From positions 8,380,568-8,444,567 of the forward strand of contig OX419343.1 of NCBI GenBank assembly GCA_948470475.1: a stretch of DNA of 64,000 bases, given 5' to 3'. The notes beneath the pieces were generated by a model, which saw only the letters and a list, made by a program, of their open reading frames with translations, did no database searches and had not been told where the DNA came from. This stretch comes from Galaxea fascicularis. Taxonomy: Eukaryota > Cnidaria > Anthozoa > Scleractinia > Euphylliidae. Of the stretch, positions 36,610 through 44,843 are shown one piece after another. Every line of letters starts with the position of its first letter. The first letter of the stretch is position 1. A program made the position numbers and the translations under genes.

Positions 36610-39600
36610 CTGTTGGGTTTTTCGGAGCCCCCCTAAATTTTTCAGAGCCCCCCTTTCAGGTGTCCAAAAATTTTCAGAGCCCTCCCCCTCTTGTCATATT
36701 AAATGAACTTTCCCTTAGAAATGGCAAAGTACATGTGTATTTGTGATAAAATATCACTATATTTTATTTTGTATTATTCGTCACTTCAAGATCCACTAAA
36801 TTGCTACAGTGCAAATCATGATTTTTAGGTTGTACGAACTTCAAAAATGAGAAAGAGATGTCACTTGCCAAATGAGACCTCTTCATAAACAGTACCATGC
36901 ATTCCATGCTTCTCACAAGTAGATAGTTTTAACTCTGTAAGAGTAATTTCTTGGGATATTTATACTCTTCTTCAAATGATGTCTGAACACTTTCCAGCCT
37001 GTGTAAGGCCGTTAAATTCAGTAGAAAGCCGAGTTTTCGGTGGACCGCATGAACCGCCATCTTGGATTTGAATGTTGATAAGACCCTGGGGACGAGTTTG
37101 CTACTACCCATGATGCAATGTTCTGCGAAAGGCGCTTGTTTCAACGGTCATTGAACGAAGTTTGAAGGGCAGTTGGAAGATGTTTGAGGGAAACAAAATC
37201 TGGATCTGTTGGCTCTACAAGAGATTGTAAGTATAAAGATTCATAAGGCTTCTAGATTGAGACTTAAGATGGTGTTTTTGATGATCTGTACTCCAATAAT
37301 ATTTACAATGTATCACTAAACTCGATCTTGGCCGTTTTGGATCTACCTTTGTCTCTCTTGGTTCTTTCTTCTTGTCTATTTCAGCTTTTCTGTGTTGCAA
37401 TCGTAACTTAAACCAAAAACAGTTTAAAGCTTGCCATGAAAGTCGATCTGAGAGCGTTTTTCTGTTATGAGCAGTTGCCATCAGGGTTCAAACAGAACAC
37501 AAACGGCTTACGATTATTGATATGATTTTAATCACATGTTGTTGTGTGCCTATCTTTTCTAGTTATTGAAGCAGAAAAGCTTGAAGTACACGGAACTACA
37601 CTGTTAACAAGCTAAGTGAAAAACAATTCACAAACATGAGCGATGACACTTTCACCATGTATATATATTTCAATTATAATCTGTTGGACTGCATGGAAAA
37701 TGCAGTGTAGTAGTCTTGACTTAAGACAGTGTAAAACTTGAAAATTTGAAGTTTGAATAAAGATGTCAGTATAAGCTTCTGTATGACACAAAGAAACCCC
37801 TCGATTTTAGCAAATAAAATAAATCATGAACAGATACAAGATGTTCTAGCTGGTCTTTAATCTAGTGTAGGCTCTTCCCTTGGATACTGGGCAAAAAATC
37901 TTAGTGATTTTCATCAAGTGTGGCAGGTCGCTTATGTTGTTTAAATTGCCATTTGCTTCTTGATTTAATGTCACTTTTTTATAATTCTGGGCCTTTGACC
38001 TGACTTTCTTTTTATTTCATATGGCACATTTGCAATTTCATAAATCTCATTGTTCAATGGCTAAATGTGGCTCTCATGTGCCACTTCGCTTTTGGTAGCA
38101 CCAATTCAACAAAGTACACAAGTATAGCAAGCTTTAACATTTCCCCTTCCCCTGGTTTACTATCTCTTAACCAAAAACAGTAAAAAAGCAAAAACATTTC
38201 CCTGATGCCAAAAGAAAAACCCATGGAAAATGCTAGCCAGCAATGGTGTGGTCAGTGCGGCACTGTAACCATTTGAAAACAATTGTAATTTCTCACTGAA
38301 TGACAAATGGCCTGTATAGGAATATAATTATTTTATGAGTAGGAAATTTTTAATCAAGTGCTCTTGCACCTGTTGAATGTGCATTTTTTTAATTATGAAT
38401 ATCTTACAATGGCTTTCTTTAAATGAAATTTTCATTGCATATTTAATATTTATTACAGACTTAAATAAATAAAGTGATATTTTGAATCAAATCAACTTTT
38501 GATGTGAAGTGTGTTACTTTTAAAGCCACTGACAGTGAATGATATTAAGATTTGTGAAAATCTTTGAACATGACTTTGCAAGATCCTTGATGGTCTTTGC
38601 AAGATCTTCTAAGAATATGATTATCATTGAAGATCTTTGGGAGGATTCAATATGAGTAATCCAGTTAAACGTTAATCCTTGAAATCCTTTACGATCTTGG
38701 CAAGAAATCGAAGGATCATAGTAACATTATGGGGGAAATTTTTGCAAGATCTTGGGGGCGGGGATCCTTGAGGATCTTCACAAGATCTTGGTAATGTCTT
38801 AACGATCCTTGAATAATTGGTAAAGAGTCCTTGAAGATCCTCAAAGATCTTGAGAATCCAATGAAAGATCCTAGAGGTCTTTTGACAAGATTTTGGGAGG
38901 ATCCTTGGGGATCTTCGCAAGATTTTGGGAGGATCCTTGGGGATCTTCGCAAGATCTTGGGAGGATCCTTGGGGATCTTCGCAAGATCTTGGGAGGATCC
39001 TTGGGGATCTTCGCAAGATCTTGGGAGGACCCTTGGGGATCTTTGCAAGACCTTGGGAGGGTCCTTGAAAATCTTTTCAAGATCTTAAGTAAGATCTTTA
39101 GAAATCTTTGTAAAGATCCTCAAAGATCCTTCAATTTCTTGCCAAGATCCTTGAGGATCTTTAAAGATCTTTGAAGATCCTATGAGGATCCTTGAAGATC
39201 CTCGAAGATCCTCAAGGATCTTGGCAAGAAAATGAAAGATCCTTGAGGATCTTGCAAAGATTTCTGAGGATCTTAATTAAGATCTTCATCAAGATCCTCA
39301 TGCAGATCTTTAAGGATCCTTAAAGATCTTTGAAGATCCTTGAAAGATTTTCACCAGGGAAGGCCATTCCTCAACTCTGGCTTTTTGGCAAGAGTAAAAC
39401 AAACAACAATCTATTTTTAATTAATACCTTTTTCTCTTCTCATCATCCTTAAGAACTTCAGACACAGCAACAAGCTGCACATATAAAGACAAAGGAAATG
39501 CTACATGTAAATAACCAGTGGCATAAGGAAAAACAGAGATATCATGTCATTATTTCAAGCAAGTTGGAAGTGGCTCTTAATTAACTTTGTTAAGCCTACA

Positions 39601-41878
39601 GCTGTTAAGGCTGGTTTTCACTAACATGGAGTCAGAGTCAGAGTTGGAGTCGTAAGCAGAAGCACAGAGTGTTACAATCTCATTTACTGATTCCACTTAA
39701 GGCTCTGTCACTTACGATCTACTGAAAACTAGATTGTCAGAATCACAAGCACTATTTTTTGGAATCAAACTGTAGTTGGAAGGTCAGTGAGGACTACAGT
39801 AGGATTGTGATTGGGCGGTTCTTCCGCTTCTGCTTCCGACTTCCAACAATCTTGTTTTCACTGCATCATAAGCAACAGTGTCATACGCAGAATAAGAAAA
39901 CAATTGAAACATTCTAATAAACTTTCCTGACTTTTCACTAACTTTCAGGCAGAATTTAGAATTTCCCTGAATTGATGTGCAATTCCCTGACTTTTCCACG
40001 ACCTTGAAAAAAAAACTGTTTTTTCCTTCTTTTGGCAACCATGCGGAGTAATTAATATTTGTTTAATTATTTTCTTTTTGAAAACAGTACAAAGAGGTGA
40101 AAACAGCAGGACACTTGATTAAGGCAGATACTGATCTTTCTAATTTGGGTTGAAGTAGTCAAAGGTACAGTGCAGAACTCCCTATGCAAGGGGACATGCA
40201 AGGATTACATTTTTTTTCTGATAATTAAGATGAGGGAGAGGGAGACTACAGTATTTTTAGCAAAATGAGAGAAATTAACATAAATTAAAATTATTTTGAT
40301 CTTGAAATATCAAAGAGGGACAATACAAATAAATAGAAAACTAAAACATTTAAACAAACACAAATTTAAACAACAACAAACACTGACTGTATACCTATTT
40401 CATTTAAATTTCTTTCTTTAGTCATTCTTTTAGTATAAAATTACAGTTTGACCTTCTTTTATTGACCTTTCTGATGAAAAAACTTTCAAAGCCACACCTG
40501 TCAGCAACAAATGCATTGGGTGGGTGAAGTTAAAGAGAGCCTTCCCTGGCTAAAGGTTAAGCAGCAAATTTAATTTAAGGGTTTAAGAAAGAACATAACA
40601 AAGAATTTGTTTTCATTTTTGTTAATAAAAAACCGTACCTGTCTGAATTTTATTTCTGCATCAGGCTCCTTGTTCTTATCTGGATGTAGCTGAAGTGAAA
40701 GTCTTCGATAGGCCCTCCTGATGTCTGCCTGGCTTGCATCCTGCAAAGCAAATAGTGCTACATATAAATATTGACATACTGCAAGTTTTTCATTTTCGTC
40801 TTAAAATCATCCCTTAGCTCATTAGTGTGGAATACATTCACAGTGTTCCAGATAACTTTCAGAGTCGGGGGGTCACGGAATCTGGACTCCTGTGTGAGAG
40901 GCTGTAGGTTCAAACCCTGGCCAGACCAACACTCAAGGTCATTAAATACTGAGGAGAAAGTGTCGCCTTTGTAACAACATCTGCAAATGGTTGGACTTTC
41001 TAGTCTTCCCGGATAAGGATGATAAACCATTTATATAGTTCCCATCTCACAACCCTTGCTCATGATAACTTTGTGGGACGTTAAAGAACCCATGTGTTGA
41101 TCGCCAAGAGAAGGGTACATAGTTCCTAGTGTTGTGATCTGGCCTTTCAGTTGGTGCTTTATATTGGGTAACCTCACTGCACCTTTTCCCTTGGCCACAA
41201 TTGTCCCAGAAAAATTACCTTGCACTATGAACTATGAGGATTTCTAAGTGGTCAGTATAAGACAACTGGGTCTTCCCATTGAAATTTTCTTACTCCAGGG
41301 TGCATGCAGCATGTTTTGGCCTAACTGCCAATTACTAACAGAATTCGTACATGTATGACAGTTATGTATGAACCCCCTCTTTTTGAACAAAATCTGTCAC
41401 AACCTTTGCCCACGAACATCATGAATATCGTAATATTGGGGAAGTCGAATGTTCAATTGCCTGCACTAATCATCTGTAGACAAGTAAAAACTTGTAAGTA
41501 CATGTAAGCTTATCATAATCCTCATAATGAATGTTGCATGTAGGCTGAGTGATGTCAACATAAAATCAAGTCAATATTCTTTTCAATTATTGTTCCATCC
41601 CATCAAGCTAAAATCTTTAGTAAAAATCGCTAATACCGCACTAACTGAAAAAGAATTTGCAAAGTGAAGCTCAATAAAAAGGCATTGATAATTCAATAAA
41701 GTTACACAAACGTGAAACGTACCTGTTGTAGCCCTAGAACATCATAAAAATTGACCTTGACTTCTTCCACAAGGTCAAATAATTCCAGATCAGTTGAGTC
41801 CCACCCATGAACGTTTGCAGATTTTGACAAAATGAACAAGAAAAGAAAAATATACAATTCGCTTGAAACAGCCGCCAT
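25365..41878 (-). CDS. DNAJC1: DnaJ homolog subfamily C member 1: ER J-domain, SANT domains
   Basis: Eleven coding exons join without a frame break into about 517 residues (human 554). Order: signal peptide (MAAVSSELYIFLFLFILSKS, residues 1-25); J domain (about 37-101) with HPDK; a membrane helix (about 125-148, VEFILLIFLILTIGHYIVAW); a Lys-rich cytosolic stretch; an acidic linker; SANT 1 (about 236-285: EWTDHDQ...FPGGTPNRWEKIA); a Ser/Lys-rich linker; SANT 2 (about 442-505: WSQNQQKQLELALQQFP, NRWTCIA, then EECILRYKFLVE). In mammals the protein sits in the ER membrane; the lumenal J domain stimulates BiP and the cytosolic side contacts ribosomes. Human DNAJC1 lies near PTF1A, as here. Exons: 41723-41878, 40639-40740, 39428-39474, 34340-34511, 31694-31802, 30908-31096, 29249-29391, 28858-28977, 27705-27768, 26518-26897, 25365-25436. 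Confidence 0.93.
26518..26897 (-). CDS. DNAJC1: DNAJC1 exon 10 (linker and second SANT domain)
   Basis: A poorly conserved Ser/Lys/Ala-rich linker is followed by AWSQNQQKQLELALQQFP, then NRWTCIAQAVPGKTK. The donor is AAG|gtaaat. The acceptor (GCATTAAAAG) is weak in pyrimidines but fits phase. Confidence 0.88.
27384..27408. repeat. (CACCT)n microsatellite
   Basis: Four to five tandem CACCT units inside DNAJC1 intron 9. Confidence 0.7.
27705..27768 (-). CDS. DNAJC1: DNAJC1 exon 9 (end of first SANT domain)
   Basis: A 64-bp exon encoding VTKQMRKIKLNYGGPAHSS, i.e. the third helix (compare VTxKxKxLK in vertebrate proteins). The acceptor is TTCATTTTAG and the donor ACAG|gtattc. It was found because exons 8 and 10 do not share phase; this exon restores it. 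Confidence 0.75.
28858..28977 (-). CDS. DNAJC1: DNAJC1 exon 8 (first SANT/Myb domain)
   Basis: It encodes FGEWTDHDQSLLTRAMIKF, PGGTPNRWEKIAVEIGRSVDE: the conserved tryptophans and the FPGGTP loop typical of DNAJC1/DNAJC2 SANT domains. It has 40 whole codons. Confidence 0.92.
29050..29215. repeat. Dispersed repeat, copy 2 of 3 (diverged), DNAJC1 intron 7
   Basis: It starts ACCCTTTAATCTCC and contains GATCATTTCCTGTATTCTCA and GTAAGGAGAAGTTAAAT, words that fit the same family as 22881-23098 and 44648-44843, though more diverged. Confidence 0.4.
29249..29391 (-). CDS. DNAJC1: DNAJC1 exon 7 (linker)
   Basis: It encodes DQPVKPRRRHRVTVPQEDTD and an Asp/Thr/Asn-rich low-complexity linker ending SSATEK. 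The acceptor is TTGTTTAG and the donor GAGAAG|gtactg. Confidence 0.8.
29797..30154. mobile_element. MITE with 18-bp terminal inverted repeats, DNAJC1 intron 6
   Basis: AAAGGGGCAGTGTCACG at the left matches CGTGACAGTGCCCCTTT at the right in inverse orientation. It is 358 bp with no ORF. The flanks TTTAA/TTAAA suggest a TTAA-like target. Confidence 0.7.
30158..30260 (-). mobile_element. tRNA-like SINE fragment
   Basis: The minus strand has a good B box (GTGGGTTCAAACCCC) but only a weak A-box-like stretch upstream. It abuts the MITE at 29797-30154. Confidence 0.4.
30908..31096 (-). CDS. DNAJC1: DNAJC1 exon 6
   Basis: It encodes SKPTFFDLLPFKMAKMLVGF, then SLPERYEALMEYWRERRKEK and an acidic run (EEDEEDDDGDEETE). 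The donor GGAAG|gtttgt keeps frame into exon 7. The acceptor may be at 31096 or six bases further in (31090); both are in phase. Confidence 0.82.
31694..31802 (-). CDS. DNAJC1: DNAJC1 exon 5 (basic cytosolic stretch)
   Basis: It encodes EELLFSKKKREDKKRNKNK then SKLNDEDIPDLADML and leaves phase 1 at TTGG|gtgaga. Lys/Arg-rich sequence directly after the membrane helix is expected for the ribosome-contacting side. Confidence 0.85.
32854..33241. repeat. Tandem duplication, 192-bp period, two copies
   Basis: The unit beginning ACTTTTTGAACTTATGTAGC occurs at 32854-33045 and again from 33046, almost identical, ending TAAGTGTCGTTCCTAC. It lies in DNAJC1 intron 4 and may belong to an LTR (next entry). 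Confidence 0.8.
32854..34231 (+). mobile_element. Possible LTR-retroelement remnant
   Basis: The 192-bp tandem repeat leads into sequence ending CTCAACATACTTGGTGGAGA, where a TGG just after a CA could mark an LTR edge and primer-binding site. Downstream at 33989-34231 an 80-codon frame (SPQAEAREQALNLIPTPSEG and so on) is open. No gag/pol motif and no second LTR were seen, so this stays tentative. Confidence 0.2.
34340..34511 (-). CDS. DNAJC1: DNAJC1 exon 4 (membrane helix)
   Basis: It encodes RYDGILRDGLPDWRQPVFYY, then RRVRKMG and the membrane helix, then SIYLEKKFEL. The acceptor is TTCCATAG and the donor TTG|gtaggt. Confidence 0.92.
34630..34806. repeat. Minisatellite, about 22-28 bp unit, seven copies
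   Basis: The unit CGCCCTGAGTAGGGG with a variable G-rich stretch and AAAT repeats about seven times. It is G-rich on the plus strand, C-rich on the DNAJC1 sense strand, 120 bases upstream (in gene sense) of exon 4. Confidence 0.8.
34846..35404. mobile_element. Tigger/pogo-like non-autonomous DNA transposon remnant
   Basis: The left end CAGTGGAACCTCTCCATAAT followed by GGCCACC is mirrored at the right by GGTGGCCATTAGTGGAGGTTT. The CAGTxGAACCTC end is typical of pogo/Tigger-type elements. Internal copies of GGTGGCCATTA are also present. There is no transposase ORF. Confidence 0.5.
35981..36478. repeat. 166-bp higher-order tandem repeat (three copies), GATC-rich
   Basis: AGGATCCTTGACGATCCTCA recurs at 35983, 36149 and 36315, exactly 166 bases apart. 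Each unit contains about ten GATC sites as GGATCC, AGATCT and AGATCC words. Confidence 0.8.
36553..36607. repeat. Poly(C) followed by (CA)n microsatellite
   Basis: About 16 C residues run directly into some 14 CA units. Confidence 0.9.
38886..39066. repeat. 32-bp tandem repeat (about six copies), GATC-rich
   Basis: The unit AAGATCTTGGGAGGATCC plus TTGGGGATCTTCGC repeats from 38886. Because 32 is not a multiple of 3, all frames read through with a 32-residue period; the resulting Pro/Arg/Ser-rich ORFs on both strands (up to 114 codons) are artefacts. Confidence 0.85.
39428..39474 (-). CDS. DNAJC1: DNAJC1 exon 3 (end of J domain)
   Basis: A 47-bp micro-exon encoding LVAVSEVLKDDEKRK, helix III to IV. 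The acceptor is ATGTGCAG and the donor AAAAG|gtatta; it leaves phase 2. Confidence 0.9.
40639..40740 (-). CDS. DNAJC1: DNAJC1 exon 2 (J-domain core)
   Basis: It encodes DASQADIRRAYRRLSLQ then LHPDKNKEPDAEIKFRQ, i.e. helix II, the catalytic HPD tripeptide and the start of helix III. It has 34 whole codons; acceptor GCTTTGCAG, donor CAG|gtacgg. Confidence 0.93.
40850..41120 (+). mobile_element. tRNA-derived SINE, DNAJC1 intron 1
   Basis: A B box (GTAGGTTCAAACCCTGG) at about 40906 follows a degenerate A box. The body continues through GACTTTCTAGTCTTCCCGG to TGTGGGACGTTAAAGAACCC, a SINE body of a type I associate with corals. Confidence 0.55.
41723..41878 (-). CDS. DNAJC1: DNAJC1 exon 1 (signal peptide, start of J domain)
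   Basis: ATG at 41878 sits in the context TTCAAGATGGCGG and starts a signal peptide. The frame is open 22 codons upstream, but an N-terminal extension would bury the signal peptide. It ends VNFYDVLGLQQ before gtacgt. Confidence 0.85.
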
Positions 41879-41950
41879 CTTGAATATTCTTGCCAGTTTG
41901 GTACCCAGTCTTTGTACTACACCGCTGTTAGGAAGGACTGGCACGACCTT

Positions 41951-41965
41951 CTTTCTTTCTTTCTC

Positions 41966-42017
<52 letters not shown>

Positions 42018-42018
42018 T
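41951..42018. repeat. (CTTT)n microsatellite
   Basis: About 16 CTTT units with one interruption lie just upstream of the DNAJC1 start, in its promoter or 5' UTR region. Confidence 0.9.
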
Positions 42019-42240
42019 TCTTTTCAAACCGGTTTTCGTTGCTCCTCTCTTTCTCAACGCCTAGAACGGGTTACAGTTTTTCACTATTCCCACTCAGAAT
42101 AAAAGCATCGCGAATTTTCGTTGAGAATGGGATGCAAAAACCAGATCAGTTCTGCTCGGATCTACCGGTTCAGCCCACATAAGTTGCAATTTCATAAGCA
42201 CGTCTGTGTGAAGTTACATCGATTCAGGGATAGATTGGCC

Positions 42241-42326
42241 CTACGCAGACATTCTTTTGGATCGTCACGCAATCTTTCCTCCCCAGTGGAAAGATTGCGT
42301 GACGAGCCAAAAGAATGCCTGCGTAG
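42241..42326. mobile_element. Short palindromic MITE (39-bp arms, 8-base loop)
   Basis: 42241-42279 and 42288-42326 are inverted copies with two mismatches; the ends are CTACGCAG and CTGCGTAG. It lies between the DNAJC1 start and the putative divergent exon. Confidence 0.75.
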
Positions 42327-42439
42327 GAGACTAGCGTCAGAGGTACTGAGGGAAAGACAGGACGTGGATGAAGGCAACAAGCGGAAGTTAAGAGACATGC
42401 TCACTCTGTGCTTATACTCTTAAAATTCCTCTGAAGAAA

Positions 42440-42543
42440 ATGGCTCTTGTTTTAAGAGGTCAACGATGGCAAGTTTTTGATAAATCGGTTGGTTTACCAA
42501 GTCATTTTACAGGGAAGTTGCTGAGAATTCCTGTTACAGCGAG
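42440..42543 (+). CDS. Possible first exon of an unidentified gene divergent from DNAJC1
   Basis: ATG in the context GAAAATGG opens 34 codons (MALVLRGQRWQVFDKSVGLP then SHFTGKLLRIPVTA) and meets a good donor, GCGAG|gtatgt. The composition looks coding, and the position 560 bases from the DNAJC1 start would suit a shared promoter. I could not find a convincing second exon within the next 10 kb, so it may be chance. Confidence 0.25.
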
Positions 42544-43830
42544 GTATGTGAAGACCGGTCGGTGATGTGTCTTTGTTTGTAGACTGCTAGCGGTCCGCCT
42601 TTTTTCTAAACTCCGTCGAGTTTACATCCCAGCGCACACGTTCGCGAAACAACGCGGTTTATCCTTCTCGACCCATTTTTTTTCGGTGAGCAACAGAGTG
42701 TTTCAAGAGAGAAATTCGAGAGAAAAACCGACTGCAAGCAGTCTACTATGTTTGCTGTTTGAATGTATAACAAGCGGAAGGTCATTCAGGTGACGGTTCC
42801 CATATACTTTTTATTATATCATAAATTATCTGACAATCGATAGTGTAAACCTCGCGTTCTGATTGGTCTAGAACTAGATGAGTTTACGATTAGGGTATAG
42901 ACGCACAAATGACCTCATCAGTCGAAGAAATTTAAAGGAAAAACATTGTATTGAAACAATTAGTAGATTCCATTTATCAGCGCGCGTTTGTACTCTGATA
43001 ACGTCGTCTGTATACGTCATCTGTATACCGTAGACAAACTAAAAGCCGTACACACGCTCTGCAAAATGGAATCTATTTGTTAAAAATTAAGTAGACTGAC
43101 AGAATCGCGAAGAGACTTCTCGTCTTTGCTTTTTTAATTCTAAAAGTAAACATAGGAACGCAAAGCGTACATGAGCTATTTTGTAATGGTTTAAGTGGGT
43201 GACATGTGGAGGACTAGTGTGACCTGGTGAAAGTAGTTACGAACAGGGCGGCAAATTACAGCAGCACCGTGATGCAATATTAAAGATAATAATAATAATA
43301 AATGAACATGTTTGCGACCGCGGTCTTTCTTCTCCCTTTGCAGTCAGGAAAGAGCCTGATGCACGTATAAAACCTTTTGGGACAGAAATATTTTCGAGAG
43401 TTTGTGGAAAAGCTCCTGTTCCTTACCAAGTGTTAGGATAGTCTCTTGCATAAAACAATTCGGAAGGATTGAGTTTATATATGTCAAACAATTTGCTCAG
43501 AATTGACACCATTTAAATGACATGACGTGATTCAACAAACCAAAAAATTGCGCTTTTGCAAATCACTTTTTGTGCTAATAGATGAGCGCTGGGGCCGACG
43601 ATCTGTTCGATTTTGGAAATTGGCTCAGTGGTTTTTTACGACAAAACATTTTTGTCAAGTTTCCAAGTTTTCAATGCCATAAACGGAATTCAAGTAACTC
43701 CTCCTTTAAATGAACACCCTGGCTAGTCCGTCCAGCTAAGTCCTCCCCAGTCCCCTTTGCCAAGTCAACTTTTTTTTCCTCACCTGCTTTATACCTTCAA
43801 CAAAACAATTTCTGTATACCTACGACTAGC

Positions 43831-44008
43831 AATAGGCCATTTCCGAGTTCATGTCTACCTCCTCTTCAAAGCGAGTCTAAGTGCGAAGTTTTTGTTATGA
43901 AAATTAGTTTTCATTCATATGTAAAGTAGAACTAATTACCATCACAAAAACTTCGCACTTAGACTCGCTTTGAAGAGGAGGCAGACATGAACTCGGAAAT
44001 GGCCTATT
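43831..44008. mobile_element. Palindromic MITE (65-bp arms)
   Basis: 43831-43895 and 43944-44008 are inverted copies with one mismatch; the ends are AATAGGCCATTTCCGAGTTC and its complement. The 48-base centre also pairs partly. It is non-coding. Confidence 0.8.
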
Positions 44009-44132
44009 GAAGCGTCGATAAAGTTGCATTATTCAAACCTAGATGTAAAAGAAATGTATTAACCCTGAACACCACAGACAAAACATTTGAAAATTGAATC
44101 ATGTAAATAAAAAAATGCATATATTTAAGTTT

Positions 44133-44458
44133 AACTGCCGACAGTACTGTTTCTGCCTTCTGGGCCTCATCAGTGCAGTGCTGATGCTAAGATGGAGGAA
44201 AGGCCATATGGCCACCCCAAATGATACCACACTTGTGGTATCATCTAAGTCATGCCAGAGTGCTCAAACTAGTAAAACTAGTGAGCGATGCGCAATGCAA
44301 TTAGCAATGACTCATCCCAGTAGAGTGCTCAATTTGGACATAAAGGCAAAGCTTGTAATGCCAAAGAGCGATATCTAACTGCAGACAGTACTGTTTCGGC
44401 CTTCTGGGCCTCATCAGTGCAGTGCTGATGCTAGGATGGAGGAAAGGCCATATGGCCT
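44133..44458. repeat. Two direct 80-bp repeats flanking unique sequence
   Basis: 44133-44212 and 44379-44458 are near-identical direct copies (ACAGTACTGTTTC...CTTCTGGGCCTCATCAGTGC...GGCCATATGGCC). The 166 bases between include a small palindrome GATACCACACTTGTGGTATC. This could be a tandem unit of a longer repeat family. Confidence 0.65.
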
Positions 44459-44647
44459 TTTATAAGTTCTGCTTCGTGGTATTAATTTACGAATTTCGTT
44501 ACCTTGGAATCTTGGTTCGAGTTGGATGAAAGACGGAACACCACACACATTTTACGAAGAATTTACCAATATTTTTATTTCTCTAAAAGCCAATTTTAAT
44601 TGCGGATACAAGTTCGTATAGATGTCATTTGACAGGAGAGATGTCGA

Positions 44648-44843
44648 CCCTTAACTCTAATATCAGCATGTATTTTCTCCCCACACTGTTCTCCATATAT
44701 TTCCTATTGTGATGATGAAGAGAGTTTGTTAAACAATCAAGACCTTTGTTACTTGTTGATCTCCTCCTTTTTTCTCACAAACTTTATGTTTGATTGAGCA
44801 GTGTTACTAAAAGCAATAATCACTCTTAGGTGTTAAGGGTAAA
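44648..44843. repeat. Dispersed repeat, copy 3 of 3
   Basis: It matches 22881-23098 in order: CCCTTAACTCTAATATCAGC, then CAATCAAGACCTTTGTTAC, TTTCTCACAAACTTTATGTT and TGATTGAGCAG, ending CTCTTAGGTGTTAAGGGT. Confidence 0.6.

Larger units (their letters stand above)
35746..39359. mobile_element. Fold-back-like element with GATC-rich arms, DNAJC1 intron 3
   Basis: CCCTGGTGAAAATC at 35746 is exactly mirrored by GATTTTCACCAGGG ending at 39359. Inside each end lies 0.8 kb of densely repeated GATC words (35765-36540 and 38575-39350). The middle 2 kb (36541-38574) is ordinary A+T-rich DNA. Paired terminal repeats with tandem-repeat arms and an unrelated interior is the layout of fold-back transposons. 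No target duplication is evident. Confidence 0.55.

Noticed and set aside
38672..39174. Several overlapping Pro/Arg/Ser- and Gly/Trp-rich ORFs up to 114 codons on both strands
   Set aside because: They are translations of the 32-bp GATC repeat, whose period keeps all frames open.
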